Shown piece by piece: positions 1 through 14,800 of a stretch of DNA of 64,000 bases (position 1 is its first letter; every line of letters begins with the position of its first letter). A program made the position numbers and the translations under genes. Below the pieces are notes generated by a model, which made no database searches, had not been told where the DNA came from, and worked only from the letters and a program-made list of their open reading frames with translations. Source of the stretch: Manduca sexta. Lineage: Eukaryota; Arthropoda; Insecta; Lepidoptera; Sphingidae. The stretch covers positions 3,286,001-3,350,000 of the forward strand of contig NC_051117.1 in the NCBI RefSeq assembly GCF_014839805.1, given 5' to 3'.

Positions 1-2510
1 AATATTAGCTAATCGCGTTATTACATTATATAGGCCTGCGTCCCCCAATGGGCAAGCAGAAATAGAAATAAATGCACAATCGGTAACTATTACCGTCGGT
101 AAATAGCAATAAATTTAAAAGAACTACCACATAAAATTTTGTAATCGGAATACGAACTAACTTTACAATTCAAAACCAAAATCCACCTCACATACAAATG
201 TATATTGATAATGACTTTTCCTGTTAACTGTACTGAGGAGTGTCACCGAGACATCGTTTCAGAATATGAGTAATTTCATGAATTTTATTTGGAGAGCAGG
301 GGGTACGTATACAAGAAACCACCTCATGGTGAACTTCATCACTTTTCAACTTTATTATGGTAGAGTGGACTTTAAGGCAAGTGGAAGTTGGGTAATTTTT
401 ACTATAATCAACCAAAGAGATACGCAGTTCACCTTGTAGTATCAGTCGAGAGTTTATAACTGTGTCTAATAAATTGCAATAGGATCACCCCTATGGCATG
501 GGATCTAATGTAGCAGGCGAAATGTGATTGTGATAACACCCTTGCCTGAAAACGTGTCATGATGCTATGTATGTACCAACTATCAAACTAGTCGCAGTTC
601 ACTGCCTGTATGAACAACTACACAAAAAACGAGCGTTATGTGTGGTGCATTTTATTCTTAGTGTGGCGGCAAGGGCGCGCGCCGACCTTGCGCCGCGCAC
701 ACAGAAAATGGACGCGGACTGTCAAAACTCACTCGTATGTATATTACGATTCACCTTAACTGTCGCCTTGTTGTGTGCTTGGCCTGTACACAGGTAAGTT
801 TTGGATTCGATTCCCAACTGACATCTTTATAGGTTTTTGAAATGGGAACAACATGAACGGGTTCAGTGAGTATGCCAGATCAAGCTGTATTCATGAGAAA
901 AATCGACAGTATTACTTTTTTTCTAAAACTAAATATGCATAGGGGCTGTGCCTAATACCTATTGAGGACAAACGGTCGCGTATTTGAGAGAAACAAATCT
1001 AGACAACCGTGTGATCCGCAAATATTAGTCTCCATACTGGCTGTGAAACCAAAAACCCCTCGTGGTGGACCCCACAACGCAACACCTATGTAGGGTCAGT
1101 TATGTGTTAATGTAGGATGTATTTATTTATATTTTATTGTGCGGCGGCACGTGGCGTTGTATCGGGAATTTGAGCAAGAATTCCGACAGCCACGCCGGCC
1201 GCTTATTTTAATTTATGCTCGTATAAAATTATTGTTATGTGCCATAACCATTTACGCTCATAATTACATTCAGTGGATTTAAAGCTTTTTTGTTAATTTT
1301 TGACTCGACGCATTTCGATTCGAACCTTAATAATCCTTTCAAGTAGGTCTGATGTTCAGTGAAAAGTGAATGCAGAATGGCAGAGCTTTTTTTATGCACC
1401 ATTATTTTAAATCTTATCAGATTTATGTTAGCGTTCGAATTTCATTGACACGGTTGCATTGTATGTCAAATGCAACTTTAAACCGTCGCTACCGTTATCA
1501 GTATCAATAACTTGGCGAGTTACAAAAAATATAAAGAAAATGGCTTCGCAGTGCCATTACACATTATGCACACGGGACCGTAAGTTTTTAGATGTCCAGT
1601 ACTAAAATTCGTGAAGTGAGCGGACGACCGTTAACCGTAAGTGAACAAGCCATTCCAATTGCATAACTATATCAAGCCCCTGTATTTTGTTAAAATATTC
1701 ATTGTGAAGAACTTACTTACTTACTTACTTTTTAAAACAAAAACCAAGCGGCACCGTAGCTGAAGAAGCGCCTAAGGAGGCAACGGCCCTACTGCTTAAA
1801 TCCATGATTCTCAAAAAGATCCAGGTGGACACCCAGGGGTCCACACGAGACTTGACGGGAGTCTACCTTGTCGTAACCAATAAAAGGGGATTCAAAATAA
1901 TTCGTAAGCGGAGCTCCACCAAAATGTATCTGGATTGATAGTAAAGAATTAAAATTTTGGCTTGACTTCACCTATCAATGTAGGAATATTGATAGGTGAT
2001 TAGCATGATAATAGTAATTAGCACGGTGACCCCAACATAACTGAAACACCGGGCGTTAGTGGTAATGCACTTTCTCCACGAAACAAAAAAAATAGGTCCG
2101 CGGAACCAACATTTTGAAAATGGTCTCAGAGGAAAAGGTTTGAGCACCCCTAGCTTAGACCTAATTCGTACTAAAGATACTTTAAACTATAATATTTTGT
2201 ATTTATTACTACTGTTGAAGACAAAAATCACAATGAATGCACACAACGGAGTCCTACAAATTTCGAAGGTATTTGACAACTCGCTCTATACACAATGTGA
2301 ACGCCTAATCTAACGCGTACAATAATAGTGACCTGTGGCCATTCAGGTTTGATATTGGTTAAACGAGGCTTACATTATTAAAAAAAAACTTTAAGAAGTT
2401 TACTTCCGCAAATAAATTTAATCATAGAAAGTATCACGCTAAGTCGATTTGAAATTAAAAATTGCAGGACTTGCAGCGAGTCTCAGGTGTACAGAATTAT
2501 TGAAATATTG
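1..2510. other. Left edge, no gene recognised
   Basis: AT-rich. If the basic-patch exon splices onward, this is intron of the minus-strand gene. It contains a CTTA microsatellite at about 1708-1728, a small hairpin (1969-1979 with 1988-1998), and a possible SINE B box near 812-826. Confidence 0.5.
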
Positions 2511-2872
2511 CTAATGTAAACGGGTCTGAAAATTGTTGTTCAATATATAGGGTATTTTTGAAATTACGTTAATAAAGTACAGACTCGTCAACCCCTGCTG
2601 CCGCTGCGTCATAATATGCATGCCACTGCCGATCTTGGCTTGCAAGAGTTGCAGTGGCGATAGTGTGGAGTTAGGTAATGTGACTGACCCGTTCTCGTCC
2701 TTGATCTTCTTCTTGCGGCCGCGCTTCTTGGGCTGGTTGAGCAGCATCTGCTGCGGGTGCATGAGGTGGTGCTCGTGCAGCAGCGCGTGCGGCGCGGGCT
2801 GCTGCAGCATCGCGCACATCGCCGCCTCCTCCTCCGCGAACGAGTACGGGTCTTCGCACTCGCGCTTGATGC
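2511..2872 (-). CDS. Minus-strand regulator gene, basic-patch exon (3' limit uncertain)
   Basis: The acceptor CAG follows a long TG repeat. GC completes Gly, then IKRECEDPYSFAEEEAAMCA, a Leu/His/Met/Gln-rich run and QPKKRGRKKKIKDEN. Two endings are possible. A donor GG|GTCAGT at 2689/2688 would splice to an exon left of 2511, and composition falls toward AT there. Otherwise the frame stays open to a TGA at 2511, giving a 270-residue product with no DNA-binding domain. I favour the internal donor. Confidence 0.72.
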
Positions 2873-5800
2873 CTGACACACACACACATACACACACGCG
2901 TAAATAGCCTGTTTACACGACAAGGATCGGTATTTTCGACTGAACTTCCTTATTAAAGCTTTCTTACGGGGCTACTAGAGTTCTTCAAGAGTTTTGAAAT
3001 CGACAGTAAGTTCAAAACTTAATATTATTTCAATAGATGTTTTATACCCCTGATCTTTTAGATCTACTCTTACGTACAGTTTATAACTATTGTCAATAGT
3101 GTTGAGTATTTAACATGACATATTATTCGGTTGTTGTAGTATTCTAAAACAATACTAACACAGCAAATATTGTGTTCTCTAGGTACACACCCTTGACCCG
3201 TTATGCGCAGATCTATTATCGCTCACGACCTATTTCAGTTTCAATAAAAGATTCGTTACTACGATCATCAAGTTTGGTTTGTAAAACTTTACAAACAATA
3301 CCACACTGTATCTAGAAGTTCCGCGCAACTTCAACTACTGATAGAAGTATCATACTCGGTCTCTTAACGAGAGTACATTGAGTTTGATTCCGGGAGCACT
3401 ATGGGATAACACGTCCCAGAGGAGTGGGCTTGAGCAGGAGTTAGATCTAGGTTCAATTAATAACTTATTAGGAGAGGATGTTAGACGAGAGTTAAAAGTT
3501 AACAAGCCTCGGAACTTCTTCAGCGTGGCTTTTCATGGTCACTTATCATCAAATGTACCTCGTCATTACCTACCCCTTATAACTCTACTATAACTGTTAG
3601 TAAGTGAAGACGTATTACCATTGTAGATGTCTTCGTCTCGCTTCTGCTGGTGCGGCAGCGCGTATTGGTGCTGTTGGTGGTGTTGCTGGTGCGCGTGCGC
3701 GTGCGCATGCTGCTGGCTCATGTCGTACGGCACGTCCTCGCGCTTGAACGCGTACGGCTCGCTGTACTTGGGGAACGGGAAGTACTGCGGCTCCGGCGCC
3801 GAGAGCCCCGGCGGCGCGGGCTGCTCGAAATGTCTGCGCAGACAAACATACGTGTCAGTATTCAAAATCATAATATACAGTAGCATCTCAAAGTACTACA
3901 AGCAATATAACCTTAGATATGATAAAAAATGTGCTAACGCTATCGCTCGTTGCGGCGAGTCGTTTCGAGGGTCTTCCAGTATACGTTTAATAAGACCATT
4001 ATTCCGATGATTATCAAGGCGTACATCTCTTGTTTGGTATTACTTTGGACTACATTGTAAATACTTACAAGTAGCGTCAATTTGGCGAGCTGACTGAAGT
4101 TCACCATACAGCGCGGTGTAGACACGACGACAATACACACGGCTCAGTAACATCACATCGAACGGACAAGTACAGAGTAAAGTTTGTTTGCGTCTGTGAT
4201 TGTAAGCACCGAGACGCGGCGTACGTGCGGGACGAGGCGTGGGCGGCAGTCGCTACGCTGCCGACAAGCGGCGTAGTAACGTTACTAGGGTGACTACCCC
4301 CGTAATAAGCATGCCAGCTTATTACGCTGCGATATAACAATAATACCAGCTAAGTATATACTGCCTAGTGCTGAACACGGGCCTCCTCTACTACTGAGAC
4401 GGTTTAGGCCGTAGTCCACCAAGCTGGCCTAGTGCTAGTTGGCAGACTTCACATACCTTCGTAATTCTTATTCTTTTTTTCACTCGTACTTTAATTTATA
4501 TACAATACAAACATAACTTCGCAGTCAGACATGTGCCTCGGCTTTTGACCCTACGGATATCCGTCTCGGCAAAGCGTTCCATTTCCAAAAGTGCGCGATA
4601 GCCCAATTGTGAACGCTGTCATATACTATGTTGATATACATTCTATGCTTAAATTTATGTATATTTAGGTTTATACAGCTGAATAACTGAACGAGCCTGT
4701 CGCTTGCTTTATATTAATCGTCATGATTATCTGAAACCATTCAGAACTGTCAATTGCAAGGTTTGCACTAAAATGCGCTCGTCATCCTGAGGTATTAGAT
4801 GTTAAGTCTCATGAATAATGGAACTAGATTAGTGAGCAATTTTTTACTTTGTTTTTTTTTTCTTGTCTGATAATTGTAATATTACTATCGGTGAAACTTA
4901 AAGCGACGACCCCTCTTAAATTTTTTCAATGAAATTAATTGTAGGTACTTACTTGGGACAATCGACAGGACCTAACTATGCATATTTTTGAAAAAAAGAA
5001 ATGGTTTGGTTTGTACATTCCGTTTTTTTTAACTGAATAATTATGAAGTGTGTTACCAGCCTTAGATACTAGGTACAGTATAGTAAATTATATGAATTAA
5101 TTGGGGGACATGAGTATTCAGAATACCGGTTTATTCGGAAAAGTTCCACCTTCCTCTTGCACCCGATGTCATACCTTACAAGAATAGTTTAAAATGGTCG
5201 TACATTTGCAATTTCACTAAAGATCAGACTACAAAAACTAAATAGGGATGTTCACCATTTTTTATTATTAAAATATATAGCTACAATTCAATATTGTATA
5301 ATGGCAAAATTACAAGGATTTTCGCATTCGTTATCAGCCAGTGATGACATGAGTCATGACCCGTTTGAAGTCACGTTCCATCGGGCCATGATAATTCTCG
5401 GGAGTAGAGGTTTTCCTACCGAACATTTTAAAAGTATATCAGTGTATCATAATATTATAATAATTAATGACGTAATCACCCAAGATATACTTATCATGGG
5501 TAATTTCGTTCCCGATTACGTTCCCGGAATGACAGATATGACTTTACAATAGATTCAATTTTTCAGTGTTCCAAAGCTAACTTACACAAACTTTTAACAG
5601 CAACATAAACCTTATTATTTATTTATTTCTTAATTTAGAAGCCTGTTCGTAATTCACGACCTTGTCTCTCATACGTCCGCAACTTAAACCTTTACCTATG
5701 AATAATATTAGTGCGGACGAATTTAAAAATATCAGTTTACAGCACGAAGGAGCCGGATCGACCGGGTGATACCACTTATACAAAACAATGTAACATGGCC

Positions 5801-8800
5801 GTTATATCGTTTCACTGCATTTTCCTTTTAAGATTTTTCTGTAAATGCTTCCCCACCAAATTTCCTTTCTGGCCTAATATTTCTCATTATGGCATTTCTT
5901 CATTCGTGATTTTCCCTTTCTGTCAGGTGACCACTGGCTCATTGGCCTTCTAGTATTTAAAATTAATTGCTTACTGTCAGTTGCATGCATAGCAAGAGTA
6001 TAACTGAGATAAATTTTAATCTTTTTGATCCACGGTTATTTTACTACGTAGATGTCATGGTGTTCGAGTCGTTTATAAATGTGAGACTCTGGGCCGCGCC
6101 TGGGCGTTAATTCGTGTGCGGTTCCGACACTGCTCTACGTGTAAATTATTCTGGATGCTAGATGAAAGCCTGGGCAGTTGTCAAGCAACGACAGATCAGA
6201 TGAAAGAGCGATATGGTTGATACCTGGCGGTACGTCCAAGGCCGGCTATGGCGTTAGGCTTGGTTCCTATCACATCATAGGGCGGAATACAGCCCCATGA
6301 TGTGATAGGAACCAAGTCTGTCAACATGTATATTTCATGTGTACATGAAAAGTCGGCTCTCTGCCTACCCCTTCGGGGATTAAGGGGCAAGTGTATGTGG
6401 TTATATTTCTTATTTTTATATCAACAGGCATTACCCAGTCCTCTATTTAAGCTGCTGCGTGTGTCGTCGGATAATAGTGATTTTCCTTGAACGGAAAACT
6501 ACCGCGCGAGTTAACGCGGGACAAAAGATTCACTGAGCATCGTCGAAATTCAATATTACGGCCTTTCGAACAAATATCAACCTTCTCTAGTTGTACATTT
6601 AATGACTAATGGGACACCTAATTAGACCACTTTTATAAAATCAATATTCTTACGAAACGGATAGAGAATTCATTATATTTATTATTATTTTGGTATCGAA
6701 AGCAATCAAGGCTTCATCTGATAGTAAGTGAAGTCCAAATACACGCTGACCGCATGACCGCTGATACATGCAGCTTATCTGTTGGTGCACAATACGTGCA
6801 CCAACAGATAAGCTGCATGTATCAGCGGTCTCTATAAGTATGCCGTCTGAATGGACACCAGCTTTTCTCAATATGCGACTCGTCAATAGACATGGTATGG
6901 CGCGTTTTGCCTCGTATACAAAGGTAATTATTCAATTGGGTACAAAATATTTTTAACACTGCACAAATACGGATTTTTTGAATAATCGTTCCGGCCAAAA
7001 CTCCAATAAACGCAGTTAGCAATGATGATGTTTTTTTAAAATCTGATTTGTTTTTGCTTCCAATGTTAGTCTCTACAATATTTTAAACAATTGATATAGA
7101 AATTAGGAAAAAAAAGTATAGTGTGGCGTGTATTAAAAATATTCAGTGGATCTTTTACCACGGTTTATGAATTTGGCGGAGCGTATAATTACTTATTTTT
7201 ATATTTGTTTTTAAAACTAAAATAAAACAAATTTATAAGTTAAACTTTACATTCATATTGAACGCGTTGGAAGTAACCTACATCCTGCATTCTATGTGGT
7301 ATGCTTTCATACAAAATATTTGGTATAGTATAATTTGAAATGCATCATAAAACGATGGTGTCAACTACCCGCTCCGACAGTCGCACACCGACACCTACCA
7401 TTAGCAGTGACCTTCGCGGCAACTGTATAAACTCCTGCAATTACAATACAAAGGCGCAAATGTTAGCCTTGTCGCCATTGAAACATTACACTTAGACGCA
7501 AAACACGTGGCCGATTGCAATTTAGATTTTTTTAAATTCATAAAAACACGTATAACGCATTTCAAAATAATATGCTACCAACGAGTCCTAAGTTATTTTG
7601 GCCACATCGGTCGAAGACAGTTAGATAACTTCAACAAACCGCTAGCTATAGGGAAAGTAGACGGTAGAAGACCACGTGGGCCATCATCTACCTGCAGGTC
7701 TGATCATATAAACACAATAACAGGACTTCCTATTACCACTGCCCTGAGGAAAGCCGAAAACAGGAGGGCATGGAAACGGCTTTTTATTTCCTCCGTCAAG
7801 ACATTTCAAAACAGACAGGATCTTGAGTGATGAATGAACGATTCGCAAAAGGAAGAAAAAAGTATTACTGATCTAGCTAAAATTATGTGAGTTAGACAAT
7901 CACGAATTGTGAATCGCCTTTTTAGACGTTAGTCAAAAACGTAAGTTGCCGAAATTGCGATGACGGATATAAACTCAACCAATAATAATTCCACTAGTTG
8001 CATTTTTACCTACCCTTTTCAGGTACATGCAAAAGCTTACGTTATATTTAAAAAAGTAAACACTCTATCAGGTGGGCCATTTAATTACCTTCAATTTTAA
8101 TGTAAAAATTAAATCGCGGCATATCGTTAAAAGAACAATTATGCCAATACTTAAGCAGTGAATTTTTGACCCAACTATTAAATTTAACACATATATTGTT
8201 TGCATTATAATAAGACGAAGTCCAAGTTCGGGCGCATGCAGTAGCGCAGTAATAAACTTTATTACACTTGTTTTAAAACATAAATCACATTATGTTAACT
8301 GCTGAATTGTCACCAAATAGATGTAAGATAAAGAGCGAGCGATAAACTGACTCGTTGTGATTATCGCGCAATTTTATTGTTGATGTTTTATTATTAATAA
8401 ATTTCTCGGAACTTTTAATTTCTGCGCATTAAACTATACATATAAAAAGGTAGTGTGTGTAATGTGTATCGTATGCGTCTAGGTTGGTATCACTGCCTTG
8501 TACCCATTGTTACTAGGTAATTGGCCCATGCAAGTATGTTGCGACATCATGCCCCATACATGTACTGGGATCAACCCATGTTTACCCAGGTTCAAACAGG
8601 CCGACATAATTGTGTCGACTGGCGAGGGATAAACATGCCTTACTATTAGTTGCAATGGCATCACTTTTCCAAGCCTGTATTAAAAAAAAGCAAATTCGTA
8701 TAAATACATAAGATATTTCTTTATGAAAAAATATTAGTAATGCTTCCCTATTTTCTTAAAGTACGGAGAAGCACTGTGCATTGTGCAATCGCTAGGCCCC

Positions 8801-11800
8801 GAGACGCTCTATCATCCAATTCTAACGGGGCTGCACATCACAAGTTTTCGAAAAACTCAAACTATTAAGAGTTCTCCGAACTCAAAACTATTTTTTGTCC
8901 GTATTTTTTTCGATTGAAGCAAAAACCACCACAAGAGAAATCCATTTTCAACAGGATTTTTTCAGAATAACGTGACTAATAGAGTCGTTTTTGCGTGTTA
9001 ACAATTAACGCGGAAAACGGAAGCGCAATAGTTTGAATCTTTTTGAATCCTATGGGTTATTTTAAAACGGTACAATTATTGTTTTATTGATATAGTTTTC
9101 GAGAATGGTCTCTTCTTTCTGGCATATCAACGTAACAGTTTTTTCTTGTATAGTTTCAGATATTTATTTTCCAAAAAGAATTACATTCACTCACATATGT
9201 TAAACTAATATAAGGTAAATTGCATTATAGGCGTGAAACACGAACAAGTGAGGATAGGTTCGGGTAACAAACAAATTCTCATCACATCAAATATGGTGCA
9301 CAGAAACCGACTAACCAACAAGTTTCAAACCAATGTATGCAGCTGGATATGCCAGAGACTTTTAGCTCTACATTATTTTATTTTAGTTTTAAATATACGA
9401 ATACATAGTGCAGACACAATGTCGATTTAAATCATTATTATCGAAGATTTCAAGCACGAAAGCTCTCGACGATGCATTACATGTTAATAACATGTATTCT
9501 GATGTAACGTGTGGATGTGCATACGGTACCTATAGGGTTCTGGTTCTGGTTGCGGGTAGCGCATCATGGGCTCGTAGGGCGGGTCGGGCGGCGGCGAGGG
9601 CTCGGGCGGCGGCGCGGGCGAGCCCTCGGCGCTGGAGGGCTTGCGTCGCGCCGCCTCGCCGCTGTTGCTCGTCTCGTACCCGTCGTCCTGGCTCTCCGGC
9701 GGCTTCGGCTTATCATCGCCCTCCTCCCTACGCCGCACACACACAAATTACAACTCACTCCATGCTACTGTATCACATACTGTATTTAAACTTTATATTA
9801 ATCATATTATAACGACGGCGAACTCCCAATAAATACCAAATACCGAAATCGATATTTTAAACAAAGTAAAACAAAAACAATTTGTCAATAATGATAACTA
9901 TTATACCGACTTCTATTTCCTAATTATATTTTCAGTAAGTCGTGTGAATTTGACCTTTAAATACAACACCCAAAAGAAAATAATTTCTGGCCATTAAAAT
10001 AAGCCATAGACATATTATATTATCTATACGGTATTGGCACTTCCTATTTGATAACATAAAAATAATTAAGATAAAGTCTAGTCGTGGGAATCTGAAGCTA
10101 TAAGAAACATGAATACCAAAATACAATCAAGCGCGATGCGAGGATCGAAGCGATAGTTGTTCAAATATGACATGTGGGTGATTCGATATGCCATAATATA
10201 TTAAATTGTACAAAATTGAGATGTTGACAGGACCAAATCGGCGCAGTAGCTCGCGACGCAACCCGCACACGCGGCGGCTACGGCGCTCGCACAGTCGCGC
10301 CACTTGTTTGATGTCGGGCCGTCGCGGCGCGATATCGTAAAACTGTCCTTTAAGCGGGACGCGCTCGTTTTATTGGCCACTACATTTAACCCTCGCATGC
10401 ACGTTTACGATCGTTCCGCTCTCATCAGTTTGTTGACACGCGCCGCTCAATGATATGCGCGATCCCAAGTTAACCCACATCCAGCGCGGCCGGGAATCCA
10501 ATTACACACAGACAAACATGCAGTAAAAATATATCACATTAATTCATTCACCAGTGAAGCGGTTAGCATTTAATAAATGCCATAAAATATGTATTCACTG
10601 CGATACTCACGAGAGGTATTAACTTAATATTTATTACGAACGAGGTGTCACAACATTTGAAATAAAACACATAAATCATGAGAAATAATTTTTATTATGT
10701 CACGAGCGCGTAAAGTGACGCGTGTGTTTATTGGTATTTGGTAGACCGTGCACGAGATCGTCCAGTTCCAGTAGTGATGTTGTGATAAGTGACTAGAGAG
10801 CGATACTGTACAAATACAATTTAAAAATAAATCGTTTACTGAATCGGTGCGGCGTGGAGGCGCGGTGGCGGCGGCGGCGGCCGACCGCGCTCGCGTCGTA
10901 AAGTTCAAAAAGTGTTTCGGATCAGCTGATCGTATGTCATTCAGACACATTCATCGGACACATTATGCCGCATGCAATAAACATAAACGGGCGGGCGAAC
11001 GAGCTCCATTCATAAAACTGTACTTGAATTATTACTTACTGTTATGGACGAGACGCGAGACGCGAGACGCGACCCGATGTAGTAAACAAACAGTGGAACT
11101 ATTAATATTATTAGTGTGTGTTGTGTAATATTATAACATTGTTACTAAAATTGTTTCATTCAGCAATTTAAAGCTGTTGCTTTGATCGTTTTGCACGTAA
11201 ATAACTACTGTTGAGCGATACCATTTTTTGTTCATGTTTTTATTTTTTACCGAGCGTCGTTTTGTGCGATGTGTTGCGGGGCGGTGCGGTGCGGGTGTGG
11301 GAGCCGGTGAGGGACAGGGGTGTGAGGGCGGCGGGGCGGAGGGGCGGTGTGCCGGGCTCCGTTCCCGTTCACCTCACTTGATCGTTTTTGGACGCGACGC
11401 GGGCTGCGGCACGGACTCGATGTCAAGCGCCGAGGATATTTGACGGGGCATCGCAGCCACCTACTTTATCTACCACTTTTTCGATGTCATTTTTTCAATA
11501 TATTTTTATAGAGATTGGACAAATCTGCGGATTGGAGATATTTGACAACGGAGACAAGATACGGTTGAGTAACCTAACAACTTGATATACCAGTATCATT
11601 CTGGGAATTATGAGACTTAACTGCGACAGACCTTTGTAATCAGTTCCGGTGTTGCTACAGTTAACAAAGGTCCTACTGACGTCAAGTAACTAGACTTATG
11701 TCCGTCTCCTCACTCAGAATTATAACCTATCGATACGGCGACATAAGACCCTGAAGCAGCGGACCATTTGAAAGGTTGCCGGCGTGGCGTCACTCCCGCG

Positions 11801-14800
11801 GCGGCGAGCGCGCGTGGTGAATAAGATAGTGTCTGTGGGCAGCGTGATGTCATCCTCGCCCGTATCTGGTATCAATACATCCTGTTCGCGGAGACACTCG
11901 CGTCTTCCGCCCTCAATGCCAGGGCGGTGGTCTTCATTACCAAAGCGGCAATCAAACTTGTCTTGACTGCTTTTTATAGTTAGCACGCTGATGTGGCGGT
12001 CGTTTGATACAGATAAACATTTCTAATGCAGGTTAGTAACCGTAAAATAGGAAGAGTTTTTGGACTTTCAGTATACAATGAGCGTACAAAAGGCAGAAGT
12101 CAAACCAGAAAATCCAACAGCAGTTGTATTTATTAGTTATTTGCATGAACTATCACTATACTGTTTCAGAGTTATAAAAAATAAGTGTAGCCGCCCGTAT
12201 AGTCGCCCTGGTGGCAACTTTGCCTATCTCTTCGTGATAAAGGCGTGATGTATGCTTTTAGTTTTAGAAAGAGCAATCAGTGATTTTTTCACCCATTCTC
12301 TGCTACACTTCCCTCCCAAATTTGCGACAGACATGACCAAATTTAAAGAACATTCTATGAATTATTATTAAAGTATTTACAACTTACATGTCGCACTACT
12401 GTTCTGAACTCTGCGTAAACGGAGATGATAAGATTAACGTGTTTACTACGAAACTTATAATTACTGCCAATGTTATACTCAGATAAGACATCGTTTGTAT
12501 TCGCCGACTTATTCTCAGAATTAACGATAGTTTTCGGTAGTCCGCACCCACTTTCACAGTGCAGTTTTCCAAATGAAACTATATTACCTAAATTGGGCAA
12601 AAATATTCACAATCTCAAACACGTATTTGACATTAGAAAGACAACGGATGCTGCACCCACAGATTTAGCATATGCAGTGAATACGAAAATAAGTTTAAAC
12701 ACATATTTTACTACCTACTAATATGTTAATAGGTATTTATATGGGAGGGGCAAGCGGACAAGTGGGACTCCAGACGCAAACATCACCGCATAATGGATGC
12801 AATTACCGTTATTTTCGAAACTCCAATGTCTGGCGACTGTCAACGTAGAACTAGGTTTTTATCTTGAATTTTTTTTTTATATTTTCGTATGGCGAAAACA
12901 GACTCCGACGTTCGTTAGATGAGGTTTAAATTCTCCGACAAGACGTATCATTAGAAAACGCAGTTCATTCGGATTGTGCGACAAAAGCCTTACACTAACC
13001 CTAATTAGTATAATATCAAAATTGTGAAATCCAACTACAATTCGATCACATGGAAATCGTAAGCCATTTATAAATCTGCAGAGTAAAGCCTAATTTACAC
13101 AAGAGTTAGCCAGTAGCCACACGGTAGAAATGGAAATATTCCAGAAAACTCACTTTGTAGGACGCATTCCTTTTAAAACTTCAACTGGTTTACTTTTATT
13201 TACATCTGAATAAGATGAGTATATCTTTCGTCTGATAGTAGTTTTGAAGTAAGGTAATTGACAACACAATTGTACAACACTTCATGGCACCACTGCATCT
13301 TGCCCATCATCGTGAGACTTTAGACTGCAAATTTTAAATAGTCCCGTAATTACAAGGGTTACAATGTAACATACGTGAAATTCTTGTTAGCATAAGATCG
13401 ATTTTTTAAGGTATTATTCGTAGATCTTGACATAGTCATGCACGTAATTGGGCGCAGTAAATGTATGGAACGCATGTGCAAGATCGTTTGCTCGGAGAAG
13501 GGTCTTAAGATTAGCTAGAAGAATAATAATGGCTGCAGTGATCATTTTCGGGCCGATAAACACATTGAAAAGTATATATGGAATAATATATGACCTTCAA
13601 TTCGATTTTTCTGTTATATTCTGGTTGCTGACACATGATAAACTTAGCTGTAGTTGTTTTCTACGGAAACTGATGCGGATTTCCCGAGGTTGCAATACAA
13701 GGAATTACTAGTAAGCCATCAAGACTATGATCCTGTTTAATTTGACTGTGTATATTTCTTAGGCAATTTAATAATTATTCTCAAGAATACATCTATTGAT
13801 ACATTTACCTTTAAACGTTGACAAAATACCAAGTGCAATATAAATTGTCATAATGTTTTCGTTTTTAGGCCTACACTTTAAAGTTGCAGTTACTAAGGCA
13901 TACGTTTGTTTCGCAAATATATCGTACATTCAAAGTGATCAATGTGAAGTACGGTCTAGTAATTAACTCTCATCTCATTGGTCAAGGGGCGTGGCTAGGG
14001 TAAAGAACAGCTATGATTTATTTTCTTAACGAGCACCCACTTTTTATAACAGAAAACGGAAAAACAAACAACGGCAAGTCACCTAATGATAAGTGATAAC
14101 CACTGCCATGATCTCCCTCAATAGTAGACGAATTATGGATGTGCTGTTGAATTTGAACAAAATAACTGAGGATTAACTTTCGACTGGCAAACTTAGGTCG
14201 AAAAACAACAGCAAAGGCGTTATAAAGTTTTATTGGAACAGTGGCACCGTGCCGACAGGGCTGGCCCGTTTTACTGCAGACAAGACTACCTACACCGGGC
14301 GGGTATACGCAATAGTTATCAGAATGTAATAAAGCGCGCATGTAAAACGTTTAGCGAGGCAGCGGAGGCTCCTTGGCCGGCCGGTCTCCGTTCGTAGACA
14401 AATATTTGCACAACACACGTGACTATATTGTGTTGGGACGTCGTGGCTATATTGTGCGCGAGGCACTGCTGCTCGCCGGCCGACGCGTCTGTTGTTACAA
14501 CGTACATTAAAGAAACCGTGATTACATTGCCGCATCCCTGGAGCGTTGTGTCAAACGCTGCGGCTTTGGATTACGTTATATTGGACATTTTGTCGAAACA
14601 GAGGGCGTAATAGACGATAAGAGCAATAGTACATAGCTCGGTAAACATCAAGGTGACAGGTCTCATGTGTAAAAAGAATCCGTCTGGATAGGTATTGTCA
14701 GAAACTTTATTTCTACCAGCAAACAGCAAGCATATTCCTGTTTGAAGGACATGTAACCAGTGTATTGTATCATTACTGGGAATTATCAGAATAAATTATG

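Larger units (their letters stand above)
3834..9529 (-). other. 5.7 kb intron of the minus-strand regulator gene
   Basis: Mostly AT-rich. It holds interspersed repeats at 4355-4470, 6190-6420 and 8475-8645, a perfect 35-bp fold-back at 6756-6830, and a LINE carboxy-terminal relic at 7546-7830. The small ORFs at 5301-5552 and 5711-5953 have no recognisable content. Confidence 0.75.

Noticed and set aside
810..840. GGATTCGATTCCC resembling a tRNA B box
   Set aside because: An isolated B box without the rest of a tRNA; at most a SINE scrap.
2609..2923. 104-codon Arg/Ser/Thr-rich minus-strand ORF and plus-strand ORFs at the same place
   Set aside because: Alternative frames of the GC-rich exon 2511-2872; only one frame joins properly to the neighbouring exons.
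3378..3593. 71-codon ORF and a tRNA-like GTTTGATTCCGGG word
   Set aside because: No cloverleaf partner sequences and no A box at the right distance, so neither a tRNA nor a gene.
10648..10950. 100-codon minus-strand ORF as an alternative amino terminus
   Set aside because: The frame closes before the donor at 10611. The other open frame ends in phase 0 and would hit a stop in exon 9727-9530.
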